A DNA stretch of 64,000 nt from Emticicia sp037153985 (GTDB taxonomy: Bacteria; Bacteroidota; Bacteroidia; Cytophagales; Spirosomataceae), in contig NZ_JBBAYI010000003.1 of NCBI RefSeq assembly GCF_037153985.1, positions 406,854-470,853 of the forward strand. The letters are read 5' to 3'. The notes below the pieces were generated by a model that saw only the letters and a program-made list of their open reading frames with translations, did no database searches and was not told the origin of the DNA. Positions 45,226 to 53,704 of this stretch are shown piece by piece (positions within the stretch are counted from its first letter, which is position 1; each line of letters opens with the position of its first letter). The position numbers and the translations under genes are program-made.

Positions 45226-45424
45226 TTTGGTTAAATATATCGATAATCACTTTTGCAATATTTTCCTGATTGTCAGGCACATGCACTTCGCACCATCCTA
45301 TAAGATAGTTACGGTCTTTTTTATTTAAAACTACTGCCGCTACCTCGTGCGATAACAACTCATTTTTGAGTATTTCGGCTTTAAAAACATTGGGGGTTTC
45401 AAAAACCTTTACCCATTTTGTCAT
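45197..45424 (-). CDS. DUF2007 putative signal-transducing protein
   Basis: The 75-residue protein from ATG 45424 (MTKWVKVFETPNVFKAEILKN) includes a central GWCEVHVPDNQENIAKVIID, the small ferredoxin-like fold of DUF2007. A longer frame to 45511 has no family similarity upstream of the ATG and is rejected. It overlaps cdsA by 29 bp, and this DUF2007-cdsA arrangement is common in Bacteroidota. The function is unknown. Confidence 0.82.
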   Translation of the reverse strand: MTKWVKVFETPNVFKAEILKNELLSHEVAAVVLNKKDRNYLIGWCEVHVPDNQENIAKVIIDIFNQNDPETESTL

Positions 45425-45576
45425 ATTTCTTAATAATAATTTTATCAAATATAATTGTATTTTCTTGAAAACATTACTTTGCTTTAGAATAAAGATGGCG
45501 CTAAGTACCAAGCGTAGTTGGCCCTACTCAATAAAATTCTTTTGAAAAGTAAAAAGTAGGAGGATATAATCCGGAA

Positions 45577-46656
45577 TCAGGCCAACGCTTTACGCATAAT
45601 ACGTAGCCAGTTTTTATGAAAAATGTTTTCAATATCGGCATTTGTATAGCCTCTTTTAGCCAATAAATGCTGGTATTTCTGCAAGTCGGCAATGGTGTCC
45701 AAATCATACGGAGATTGTTCCTGACCAAAAGTACCATCGAGGTCGCTGCCGATAGCAATATGTAAACTATTGCCGGTAATCTGGCAGATGTGGTCGTAAT
45801 GGTCAATCAGCACTTCCAGATTAGCCCCTATGGCCTCAGGGTTTATTTGTCTTTGAATAAGGCCCGGTTTTAACATCCAGACATCAAGGCAGCCACCTAT
45901 TACGGCCCCGCGTTCAACCAGACGTTTAATTTGCTCGTCGTTTAACTGCCGTTGATGCGGCACCAGACTACGGCAGTTATGATGACTTGCCCATACCTGC
46001 CCCTGAAATAAATCAAGTGCTTCGTCAAAGCCCTCATCGGTCAGGTGCGTGGCATCCAGTACCATGCCTAGCCTATCCATTTCTTTTACCAGTTCACGTC
46101 CGGCCTGAGTTAGTCCGCCAGTCATACCTGTACCGGGCGCATACCGACCCGGGCCATAATGGGCAGGGCCAATAGCTCTTAATCCATAGTTATATGCTTT
46201 TTCGAGGTAAGAAAGGTTAACCAACGAATCAGCCCCTTCCAGACTCAGAATAAAACCGATAGGTTTTTTAGTATCATCCTGCGAGGTATCTTCCCAAAGG
46301 GCAATATGTTTATCCAATTGGCTGGCAGTAGTAATCTGCACCATTTCGCCTGCCTCAACCATTGCCTGATACCATGCTAGTTGGGCCTGTGTCATGGCCC
46401 ATGCCTGATGAGGCGAATTCCAACCCGAACCGGGCATATTACCATTATGTTCGCTGTATCGGGCTAGCTGAGTAGCCACTATTACGGCTATTTTTCCTTT
46501 TCTAAGTTCTGGCAACGAAACCACACCTTTGCCTCGGTCAATTTTATCAGTCATTCCTGCTTCCATTGAGCGGATTTCCTCAACTGTTCGTCTGTAATCA
46601 CGATTCCATTCAATCGCGTTCATGGCCATATCAAGGTGGGCATCTATAATTATCAT
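45577..46656 (-). CDS. Membrane dipeptidase-family (M19) metallopeptidase
   Basis: The 359-residue protein matches M19 dipeptidases. The first zinc-site motif is IIDAHLDMAMNA (His-x-Asp at residues about 6-8), the bridging Glu is in FILSLEGADSLVN, the second histidines are in LDATHLTDEGF and ASHHNCRSL, and IGSDLDGTFG closes the site. Members cleave dipeptides and some beta-lactams. There is no signal peptide, so a cytoplasmic role in peptide turnover is likely. It stands 36 bp downstream of the GNAT gene on the same strand. Confidence 0.9.
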   Translation of the reverse strand: MIIIDAHLDMAMNAIEWNRDYRRTVEEIRSMEAGMTDKIDRGKGVVSLPELRKGKIAVIVATQLARYSEHNGNMPGSGWNSPHQAWAMTQAQLAWYQAMVEAGEMVQITTASQLDKHIALWEDTSQDDTKKPIGFILSLEGADSLVNLSYLEKAYNYGLRAIGPAHYGPGRYAPGTGMTGGLTQAGRELVKEMDRLGMVLDATHLTDEGFDEALDLFQGQVWASHHNCRSLVPHQRQLNDEQIKRLVERGAVIGGCLDVWMLKPGLIQRQINPEAIGANLEVLIDHYDHICQITGNSLHIAIGSDLDGTFGQEQSPYDLDTIADLQKYQHLLAKRGYTNADIENIFHKNWLRIMRKALA

Positions 46657-46692
46657 CTGTAATTTTAGGTAAATAAATGGATAATTGATTTT

Positions 46693-47163
46693 TTAACTGA
46701 GTCTTAACTCCATTTCGTCATTAGTAAAACGAAAACCAAATTTTTCGTAGACAGGTCGGCCATCTTCCGTTGCATGTAATGAAACCCGTTTGTAACCTCT
46801 GCTTTTAGCTTCTTCCAGAATATGCATAAACACCTGCTTTCCGATACCTTTTTTTCGCCATTCGGTAAGTGTATAAATATTCATAATGTAGGCAACGCGG
46901 CCATCGAGTAGCGTAAACCCGGGACAAATTTTAAAAAAGCAAAGGCCGCTGGTAGCTACAACGCGGCCATCGACAATGGCTAGCCATGCCACAAATTCTT
47001 CATTAGCCAGATGAGTCTGAAAGTAGGCTCTTAATATTTCAGCTAGCCCATTTTCATCAATTAAATGTGTTTCAGGGCTTTGCACTTCTTTCAAGAAAGC
47101 AATTCTTAATTTGGTAAGGTCGTCGATATCGGCAAGGGTGGCGCGGCGGTAAGCTACATTCAT
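46693..47163 (-). CDS. GNAT-family acetyltransferase
   Basis: The 156-residue protein starts at ATG 47163 (MNVAYRRATLADIDDLTKLRI), the typical GNAT entry; a frame extended to 47202 is rejected. The acetyl-CoA-binding motif is EWRKKGIGKQVFMHILEEA, followed by LHATEDGRPVYEKFGF, the usual C-terminal signature. The substrate is unknown. The dipeptidase gene follows 36 bp later and may share its transcript. Confidence 0.9.
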   Translation of the reverse strand: MNVAYRRATLADIDDLTKLRIAFLKEVQSPETHLIDENGLAEILRAYFQTHLANEEFVAWLAIVDGRVVATSGLCFFKICPGFTLLDGRVAYIMNIYTLTEWRKKGIGKQVFMHILEEAKSRGYKRVSLHATEDGRPVYEKFGFRFTNDEMELRLS

Positions 47164-47341
47164 AGTCAGGGTGGGTTTCAATACCAGTTTTTCAGCATAC
47201 AATATTGGTAAGCATACTAAAGACGAATTGTTTAAAACTAGTCACAAATCTGCCTATTTTACCGAATAAATACAAAATCTACTCCAAAAATATGACTAGG
47301 TTTTGCGGTACTTTTTTGTGTGGCAAAAATACAATTATAAA

Positions 47342-47374
47342 AACCTCGCCCTTTCAGATGAAAGCGACGAGGTT
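47342..47374 (-). terminator. Hairpin terminator after the nucleotidyltransferase gene
   Basis: AACCTCG (47342-47348) pairs with CGAGGTT (47368-47374), with an inner CTTTC/GAAAG stem and AGAT loop. On the minus strand the right-hand continuation is T-rich. It lies 42 bp after the stop codon. Confidence 0.75.
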
Positions 47375-47415
47375 CAAGAAATATTTTTATCTTATCTTGC
47401 TTATAAATGCACAAA

Positions 47416-48309
47416 TTAAGCAGAGTATTTACCTTGCTCAGAAAGTTTTCTGAGTGCTTCGGTTACTGTTGGTTTGTCTTCAGGGTATGTAACGCCAAAC
47501 CACTCTGATTCGTTAGAAAACACCTTACATTTGCCTAAATTATGTTGAATGAGGTGTGTCATGACTGTTGGAATGTAAAATTCTGCTTTCGGAGAATGCA
47601 GGTTCTTTGTGGCATATTCTTTAAACATTTCATGTATAACCGGAAATACGTTAGGCATAAAACCCCAGAAATTCATCGATACAATAGTGTTATCGTCAAG
47701 ATTAGTCAAGGTATCTCCTTCTTCAAATACAATTTGCCCCTCAGGCTGGCGGTAAATCTTTGTGCGTTCGGTTACTACTTCCAGAAAACCATCCTTATCC
47801 AGTTCACAAACCCCTCTCGAAACCGAGCCGTTTTCTGACAAGGTATTTTTAATCTGGTAGCCCACCATTGCATGGCAGGTTGGGTCCTGATTATTAGCCA
47901 GAAAATCAGCCATTATCTGAAAGCCTTCATAGCCATAAAAATCATCGGCGTTGATAACGGCAAAAGGTGTTGAGGTTTGCTCCCATGCGCATAAAACTGC
48001 ATGACCTGTACCCCATGGCTTGGTACGTTCAACGGTACCTAAGTCGGCAGGCACATAGCTCTGAACGCTCTGAATAGCAAAATCATAGTCGATTTTCCCT
48101 TCAAGTTTAGGGCCGAATATTTCCTGAAAATCTGCTTTAAGTTCTTCTCTGATAATAAACACTATTTTTCCGAAGCCAGCTTTAATGGCATCATAAATAG
48201 AATAGTCAATGATTGTTTCGCCGTTCGGGCCGAATTTATCTAGCTGTTTTATTCCACCATAACGGCTACCCATTCCGGCTGCTAAAATCAATAAAGTTGG
48301 TTTTGACAT
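47416..48309 (-). CDS. NDP-sugar pyrophosphorylase-like nucleotidyltransferase
   Basis: The 297-residue protein starts with LLILAAGMGSRYGGIKQLDKFGPNGETIIDYS, the nucleotide-binding loop of sugar nucleotidyltransferases with a Lys and Arg for phosphate binding. The metal-binding Asp pair is in AVINADDFYGY. The specific sugar cannot be read. A strong promoter with both -7 and -33 elements lies 29-61 bp upstream. It is monocistronic and divergent from the DUF1080 gene. Confidence 0.9.
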   Translation of the reverse strand: MSKPTLLILAAGMGSRYGGIKQLDKFGPNGETIIDYSIYDAIKAGFGKIVFIIREELKADFQEIFGPKLEGKIDYDFAIQSVQSYVPADLGTVERTKPWGTGHAVLCAWEQTSTPFAVINADDFYGYEGFQIMADFLANNQDPTCHAMVGYQIKNTLSENGSVSRGVCELDKDGFLEVVTERTKIYRQPEGQIVFEEGDTLTNLDDNTIVSMNFWGFMPNVFPVIHEMFKEYATKNLHSPKAEFYIPTVMTHLIQHNLGKCKVFSNESEWFGVTYPEDKPTVTEALRKLSEQGKYSA

Positions 48310-48337
48310 AAATTATTTAGTTTCTTAATTTTCTCAA

Positions 48338-48370
48338 CAAAAGTACAAAACTGTTTCGGTACTCATCAAA
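48338..48370 (-). promoter_or_regulatory. Promoter of the nucleotidyltransferase gene
   Basis: On the minus strand TACTTTTG (48338-48345) matches TAnnTTTG; TTTG (48367-48370) lies 21 bases upstream as the -33 element. Both are 29-61 bp upstream of the start codon. Confidence 0.65.
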
Positions 48371-48386
48371 AAGTTTTTTCGATTTT

Positions 48387-48420
48387 AATTGTATAAAATA
48401 CAATTAATCGGCTAGTTTTG
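48387..48420 (+). promoter_or_regulatory. Promoter with palindromic operator for the DUF1080/PA14 gene
   Basis: TAGTTTTG (48413-48420) matches TAnnTTTG; a TTG at 48389-48391 lies 21 bases upstream. Around that -33 site, AATTGTAT (48387-48394) and ATACAATT (48398-48405) form a perfect palindrome with a 3-base spacer. A dimeric regulator bound here would cover the promoter. The regulator is unknown. Confidence 0.6.
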
Positions 48421-48443
48421 TAGAAACTCTAATTTATTCAACC

Positions 48444-50144
48444 ATGTATCTACGTTTATTGTCTGTATTTTGGGCATTTTTTCTTTGTTTTCAATCGTTT
48501 GCACAAGAGTTTCCTTTAAATCAGTTGGCAGTCGATAATTGGGATTTAAACAACTGGAAACAGGCAGAAAATGTTACTAATCCGTTTCAGAAAAAAGCAG
48601 GTTTTACGGTCGGCAACAAAATGTTGTTTTCGAACACACCAGGAAAAATGACATCAAAACTCACAACTGCTGATGCCAAAGTGAGTTTTGAGTTTATGCT
48701 TGGTAATAATAGTGATGGCGTTTTTTATATACAAGGGCGGCACGGGATTGTACTGAGTAACACAAGGCCCATAGGGGCTATTATCAAAACCGATGGCTCA
48801 TTACAATTACCCGAACAACAAGCAGGAAAGGCCGTTGGGCTATGGCAAAAGCTGGAAGTAACTTTTTCGGATGCGTCATTCGGAAATGCGTTAACCATAG
48901 AGAAAATTATTTTAAACGATGTAGTTATTCATCAGGGATATGTGTTACCTACCGATGGCAAAAATGAAGGGCCACTGGTATTTGAAAACAAAACAGGCAC
49001 CATAGCCGTAAAAAATGTGGCATATCTGAAATATAGCAAAGAAAAGCCACTAAAAGTGAGTGATTTAAGCTATGAAATGTATGAAACTTACGACTGGAAT
49101 CAGCAGTTTGCGCCTAAAAGTGAGACTCCGAACGACAAAGGTACTACTGCCACTATCACCAAAGACTTTGGCGCAGGTTTTAATCGTTTTTTGCTGATAT
49201 TCAGAGGTAATATTGATGTTGAAAAAGATGGTAGTTACTCGCTCATTGCCGACTATGCAGGCAAAGGCTCGTTAAAAGTAGATGGGAAAGAAATATTGCC
49301 TATGGAAGGAGAAAGTTACAGAAAGCCCCGAACGGCTTATATCGACCTTAAAAAAGGTAAACATCCATTCGAGCTTCGTTACAATAAAGTATGGTGGAAA
49401 GCCGAGTTAGGTCTGTTTGCTGCTGGCCCCGAAATAAGACCTTACGCTTTGCATGCAGAAACATCGTTGCCTTCGCCACAAGCAGTGGGGGAAATAGACA
49501 TTACCCCTAGAAGCGACGTAGAATTGATTCGTTCATTTGTAATGTTTAATGGCAAAAAACGTACACATGCTATTTCGGTGGGTACTCCGGCAGGCACGCA
49601 TTATTCTTTCGATTTAGATCAGGGAGCTTTACTTTATGCTTGGCGAGGTGAGTTTGCCGATGTAACAGAGATGTTTCATGAACGTGGCGAGCCTCAGTTA
49701 CTTAAGCCGAAAGGTGTAAAGGTGAGTTTTTCAGGGAAACCAGTTGTAGCTAGCCTTAGCGATGTAAACGCGGCCATGCCTGATTCGCTTGATGATTATA
49801 ACGACCTTATTTTTAAGGGCTACACGTTGGGGCCAGAAGGCTTACCTACTTATAAATATCAATACAAAGGTGCAGACATTACCCAGAAAATTGTACCTGC
49901 CAATGACGGCGGTATAAATATTACTATTACGGCCAACGGTACAACAGGCTTATATACCAAACTAGGTGAAGCTAAAAGTATTACCATGATTAACAAAGGG
50001 TTTTATTTGCTGGATAATAATGATGGAAACGCCAGCTATGTGCGTCTTGATGAAAAAACAAAGCCACTTATCAGAAATAGTAAAGCCGGACAAGAGCTAA
50101 TTGTGCCTAGTACCGGAAGCCTTACTTACGCTGTTTTGTGGTAA
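48444..50144 (+). CDS. Secreted DUF1080 (3-keto-disaccharide hydrolase-like) and PA14-type protein
   Basis: The 566-residue protein has a signal peptide (FWAFFLCFQSFAQE). Residues about 30-200 are a LamG-like sheet of the DUF1080/3-keto-disaccharide hydrolase type (SFEFMLGNNSDGVFYIQGRHGIVLSN; GLWQKLEVTFSDA), then a PA14-like carbohydrate-binding domain (about 205-330, KDGSYSLIADYAGKGSLKVDGKEI). The C-terminal ~230 residues (FVMFNGKKRTHAISVGTP) are less clear. The next gene, a propeller-cupredoxin protein, starts 69 bp later on the same strand. The pair is seen in other Cytophagales and suggests exported carbohydrate processing. The exact activity is inferred from domains. Confidence 0.78.
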   Translation: MYLRLLSVFWAFFLCFQSFAQEFPLNQLAVDNWDLNNWKQAENVTNPFQKKAGFTVGNKMLFSNTPGKMTSKLTTADAKVSFEFMLGNNSDGVFYIQGRHGIVLSNTRPIGAIIKTDGSLQLPEQQAGKAVGLWQKLEVTFSDASFGNALTIEKIILNDVVIHQGYVLPTDGKNEGPLVFENKTGTIAVKNVAYLKYSKEKPLKVSDLSYEMYETYDWNQQFAPKSETPNDKGTTATITKDFGAGFNRFLLIFRGNIDVEKDGSYSLIADYAGKGSLKVDGKEILPMEGESYRKPRTAYIDLKKGKHPFELRYNKVWWKAELGLFAAGPEIRPYALHAETSLPSPQAVGEIDITPRSDVELIRSFVMFNGKKRTHAISVGTPAGTHYSFDLDQGALLYAWRGEFADVTEMFHERGEPQLLKPKGVKVSFSGKPVVASLSDVNAAMPDSLDDYNDLIFKGYTLGPEGLPTYKYQYKGADITQKIVPANDGGINITITANGTTGLYTKLGEAKSITMINKGFYLLDNNDGNASYVRLDEKTKPLIRNSKAGQELIVPSTGSLTYAVLW

Positions 50145-50212
50145 TAGTTATACAATAAATTAATCATAGAATTACTGGTAAAGCCAGCATATATTCAACC
50201 AAAATATTAAAA

Positions 50213-52198
50213 ATGAAAAAAATATTCATTTTATTACTCGTTACTTTTTCGGGAGTATTTGCACAGAACCGCCCTTTAACCGAAGAAGATTTTTATCGCA
50301 TTGTAACCCTGCCTGTGCCTGAGGGAATTCAGCTGGAAGTAGGTGGATTGGCCGTTTTACCAGATGGACGCTTGGGTGTTTGTACCAGACGCGGCGATGT
50401 ATGGCTAATAGCCAACCCTTATATGAAAAACGGTACTACTCCTACTTATAAACGCTTTGCTTCGGGTTTGCACGAGCCTCTGGGGCTAAATTACATTAAT
50501 GGTAATTTATGGGCTACCCAACGCGGAGAAGTAACCATCCTGAAAGATAATGATGGGAATGGAGTAGCCGATGACTATACAGCATTTTACAAGTTTCCGC
50601 TTTCGGGTAATTACCATGAGTATTCGTATGGGCCTGTTTTATTGCCTGATAACGATATGCTTATTACTTTGAATCTTGGGTGGATTGGTCATGGAGCCAG
50701 TTTGTCGAAATGGCGTGGATGGATGCTCCGTTTAACGCCTGATGGCAAAATGACACCATGGGCAACGGGTTTGCGTTCTCCGGCGGGCTTTGGCGTGTTA
50801 AAAAACGGAGATATTTATTATACTGAAAATCAAGGTGACTGGGTAGGTTCAGGACGGATGACACAACTGGAAAAAGGCGATTTTGCGGGTAATCCAGAAG
50901 GTTTAATCTGGACTTCGGAAGCAAATTCGCCATTGAAAATAAAAGCATCGGATGTACCTGATACCGGTGAACCTATGTATGAAGTAGCCAAGCGTGTACC
51001 TAATTTTAAAATTCCGGCGGTTTGGTTCCCTCACACATTAATGGGGATTTCGACCTCCGACATTGTAGAGGATTTATCGAATGGGAAATTCGGACCATTT
51101 GAAGGTCAGCTTTTTGTGGGTGACCAGGGCCACAGCAAAATCATGCGGGTTTTTCTGGAAAAAGTTAAAGGAAAGAGTCAGGGCGTTTGTTTTCCGTTTC
51201 GTGAAGGGTTTCAATCAGGTATTTTACGTATGCGCTGGGGGCTTGATGCCTCTATGTTTGTGGGGATGACCAGTCGTGGGTGGGCATCAACCGGAAAAGA
51301 TGAATTTGGCTTACAAAGGCTAGAATGGACAGGCAGGACTCCATTTGAAATGAAAACGATTAAATCAATGCCAGATGGTTTTCTGGTAGAGTTTACACAG
51401 CCCGTGAATAAAGAAACAGCACAAGATGTTAGCTCTTATAAAATTAACAGTTTTACCTACAAGTATCATCACAATTATGGTAGCCCCATTATTAATGCAA
51501 AAGCGTTAAAGATAAAGGCTATTGAGGTAGCCGCTGATGGCATGAGCGTGCGTTTAGCGATAGACTCTTTACGATTGGGGTATATTCATGAGTTACGCCT
51601 TGAAGGCATAAAAAACAACGAAGACAGGCCACTCTTGCATAATTTCGGCTACTATACGCTAAATAATATTAATGATGCAGCTCCTTTGATGGATATAAGC
51701 AAATACGCAGTAGTTGAGAAAAAAACAGACGAACACGCCGGACATTCGATGACGAATATGCCTAAAACCGAGTTAAAAGCAAGTGCAAAAAGAGTAACCG
51801 AAATGCCTGCCAGTTGGAACGGACAAGTAGACCAATCGATTTCTATTGCTACCAAGCCGGGTTTGAAATTTGATATTAATAAAGTACAGATAAAAGCAGG
51901 TAGCAAGATTCGTCTGGTATTTAATAATAACGACGATATGCTGCATAATCTGGTAATTGTGAAACCGGGTACTGTGGGTAAAGTTGGCGAAGCAGCCTTT
52001 AAAATGGGACTTGAAGGTGAAAGCAAAGCCTATGTACCTGAGTTGAGCGAAGTATTATTTCATACGTCGTTGATGCAGCCAGAAACACAGGAGTCAATCT
52101 ATTTTATTGCTCCTACAACCCCAGGCGATTATACTTTTGTATGTACGTATCCGGGGCATTATACTGTTATGCAGGGGGTTCTGAAAGTAGTAAAATAA
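50213..52198 (+). CDS. Beta-propeller (PQQ-dehydrogenase-like) with C-terminal cupredoxin
   Basis: The 661-residue protein has a signal peptide (ILLLVTFSGVFAQ). Residues about 25-400 form a six-bladed sugar/sorbosone-dehydrogenase-like propeller (GLAVLPDGRLGVCTRRGDVWLI; TGLRSPAGFGVLKNGDIYYTENQGDW; LFVGDQGHSKIMRVFLEKV). After an Ig-like middle part, the last ~115 residues are a plastocyanin/azurin-type cupredoxin, with copper ligands in MLHNLVIV and CTYPGHYTVMQG (His, Cys, His, Met). This is a fusion of an oxidoreductase-like propeller and a copper electron carrier, so electron transfer to a periplasmic acceptor is plausible. It is downstream of the DUF1080/PA14 gene and ends at a long hairpin. 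Confidence 0.85.
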   Translation: MKKIFILLLVTFSGVFAQNRPLTEEDFYRIVTLPVPEGIQLEVGGLAVLPDGRLGVCTRRGDVWLIANPYMKNGTTPTYKRFASGLHEPLGLNYINGNLWATQRGEVTILKDNDGNGVADDYTAFYKFPLSGNYHEYSYGPVLLPDNDMLITLNLGWIGHGASLSKWRGWMLRLTPDGKMTPWATGLRSPAGFGVLKNGDIYYTENQGDWVGSGRMTQLEKGDFAGNPEGLIWTSEANSPLKIKASDVPDTGEPMYEVAKRVPNFKIPAVWFPHTLMGISTSDIVEDLSNGKFGPFEGQLFVGDQGHSKIMRVFLEKVKGKSQGVCFPFREGFQSGILRMRWGLDASMFVGMTSRGWASTGKDEFGLQRLEWTGRTPFEMKTIKSMPDGFLVEFTQPVNKETAQDVSSYKINSFTYKYHHNYGSPIINAKALKIKAIEVAADGMSVRLAIDSLRLGYIHELRLEGIKNNEDRPLLHNFGYYTLNNINDAAPLMDISKYAVVEKKTDEHAGHSMTNMPKTELKASAKRVTEMPASWNGQVDQSISIATKPGLKFDINKVQIKAGSKIRLVFNNNDDMLHNLVIVKPGTVGKVGEAAFKMGLEGESKAYVPELSEVLFHTSLMQPETQESIYFIAPTTPGDYTFVCTYPGHYTVMQGVLKVVK

Positions 52199-52217
52199 GC
52201 TATTATGATAGGCGTTT

Positions 52218-52257
52218 ATAGCAATGGGCAATAGTTGTGGCTATTGCCCATTGCTAT
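52218..52257. terminator. Long perfect hairpin after the propeller-cupredoxin gene
   Basis: A 17-base arm beginning ATAGCAATGGG (52218-52234) pairs perfectly with 52241-52257 across a 6-nt loop. It lies 19 bp after the stop and between convergent genes. The T-run is weak, so it may act together with the next hairpin. Confidence 0.65.
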
Positions 52258-52267
52258 GTTAATAACC

Positions 52268-52286
52268 CACGGATTACCAATCCGTG
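52268..52286 (-). terminator. Second hairpin (CACGGATT/AATCCGTG) before the hydrolase stop
   Basis: CACGGATT (52268-52275) and AATCCGTG (52279-52286) form an 8-bp stem with a 3-nt loop immediately next to the stop codon (52287) of the minus-strand hydrolase. It may be the terminator of that gene or a REP-like palindrome. Confidence 0.4.
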
Positions 52287-53009
52287 TTACGCTTTACAAG
52301 CCCCAATGAAGTCTTCCACCACTTTAGCACATACCTCGGGTTGTTCAAACATACCAGCATGAGCTACCCCGCTTAGAATCTTGGTATGGCCTTTCTTTAA
52401 AAGTTTTATCTGCTCTTTAGAAGCCTCAAGCGGCACAAACTTATCTTCCTCACCCGCAATAATCATAATCGGATAATTAGCGTTTTTCAGCACCTGAGTT
52501 GTATCCTTCCTGTTTCTCATGGCCAGTTGGGCATTTTTTAACGACCTTTTAGAGAGTGAGCTGTATCGTTTAATCTGGCTATCGATAAGCTCTTTATGAG
52601 AATCTTTAAAGTGAGTCGTAAACATTTTAGGATAAAAATCCTTTATAAACTCCTCTGCCCCGTGCCTATCTATAAAATCAATTGTTTTTAATCTGGAAGC
52701 CTTTCTTTCTTCGTCATCGGCATAGGCCGATGAGTGGAAAAGCCCTAAGCCCTGAACCATTTCAGGATTTTGCTCTGCAAACGATAAAGCGATATAACCA
52801 CCCATTGAATGGCCAACAAGGACACACTTGTCGACGTCACGTTCTTTCAGGAACTGTTTCAACCATTTGGTATAGTCATCAATCGATTCACAATCCGTAA
52901 AAGTGGCATAATCAGGTGTGTAATAAGTATGTTTTGCAGGTAATAAAGTCATGAACTGGGTCCATACGAAATGGTCTTCTCCAAAGCCGTGTATCAATAT
53001 AATATTCAT
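52287..53009 (-). CDS. Alpha/beta-hydrolase
   Basis: The 240-residue protein starts MNIILIHGFGEDHFVW, with the oxyanion HGFG motif, and has the nucleophile elbow LVGHSMGGYIALSFAEQN. The acid residue lies in MIIAGEEDKFVP, and the His in GVAHAGMFEQPE. It has no signal peptide and is cytoplasmic. A possible esterase or lipase; the substrate is unknown. It lies between convergent and same-strand genes, with hairpins at its end. Confidence 0.9.
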   Translation of the reverse strand: MNIILIHGFGEDHFVWTQFMTLLPAKHTYYTPDYATFTDCESIDDYTKWLKQFLKERDVDKCVLVGHSMGGYIALSFAEQNPEMVQGLGLFHSSAYADDEERKASRLKTIDFIDRHGAEEFIKDFYPKMFTTHFKDSHKELIDSQIKRYSSLSKRSLKNAQLAMRNRKDTTQVLKNANYPIMIIAGEEDKFVPLEASKEQIKLLKKGHTKILSGVAHAGMFEQPEVCAKVVEDFIGACKA

Positions 53010-53042
53010 ATCCTATGGTGTTTAGTTAGGTATAACTATTTC

Positions 53043-53597
53043 TTAAAATAATTTTCGAAGTCCTCTTATTATCATAAATGCCGCTAAAATGCCGAAAATA
53101 ATTGTCAGAACAGTAATGTGAAGCAAAGCAAAAATTATAGCAATTCCTAACAGAACCAGCCCAATTTTTAGCCGCTCATTAAATTTGTGACCAAAACTAT
53201 CTCGTCTTTTTTTAGCTTTCTTCTTAGGAAAAAGCCTGTTTTCATCTTTTTTGAAAACGCCTGTTCGCTCGGTTTTAGCACTTACTTTACTTTTTTTCTT
53301 AAATAGCCCCTTCGGAAACAAATCGACAGGGTCGTTACCCAAGCCATTATTAACCAGCACTTCCGTTTCGTTAGTAGCTATCATATCAGCCATTAACGGT
53401 TCGGCAGGTATTGCTATATGCTCATTTTCAGCCATATTGTTTGCAGGCATTTCTTGCGCTATTGGCTGTTTTTGAGCGGTAGCTTTTGGCTTAGGTTGGC
53501 TAAAGTTTTCGGCGGTAGTTTTTTGAAAATACGCATACTCACGTCGGCAGCCCATTGCTACCAACAGTATACAAGCAAACTTTAAGGTTTTAAGCAT
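53043..53597 (-). CDS. Lipoprotein with C-terminal membrane helices
   Basis: The protein has about 184 residues from ATG 53597 (MLKTLKFACILLVAMGC), where the lipobox (LVAMGC) fits a lipoprotein signal. A longer frame to 53651 overlaps the clpX terminator and is rejected. The middle is low-complexity with Lys/Gln/Pro, and a basic segment (KKKAKKRRDSFGHKFNERLK) precedes two hydrophobic helices (IGLVLLGIAIIFALLHI; LTIIFGILAAFMIIRGL). The helix pair after a basic stretch is common in small Bacteroidota lipoproteins. The function is unknown. Confidence 0.6.
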   Translation of the reverse strand: MLKTLKFACILLVAMGCRREYAYFQKTTAENFSQPKPKATAQKQPIAQEMPANNMAENEHIAIPAEPLMADMIATNETEVLVNNGLGNDPVDLFPKGLFKKKSKVSAKTERTGVFKKDENRLFPKKKAKKRRDSFGHKFNERLKIGLVLLGIAIIFALLHITVLTIIFGILAAFMIIRGLRKLF

Positions 53598-53644
53598 TTT
53601 GGTCGTTATCCTGTGAATGGCACAAATAAGTTTGAGCAGCATAA

Positions 53645-53692
53645 AAAACACAAGCCCTATAAACCGAAGCAGATTTATAGGGCTTGTGTTTT
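53645..53692 (-). terminator. Strong hairpin terminator after clpX
   Basis: A 19-base arm (53645-53663, starting AAAACACAAGCCC) pairs perfectly with 53674-53692 across a 10-nt loop. It lies 12 bp after the clpX stop and before the lipoprotein start, on the minus strand, with T-rich flank. Confidence 0.9.
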
Positions 53693-53704
53693 GTTCCTAA
53701 GCAC

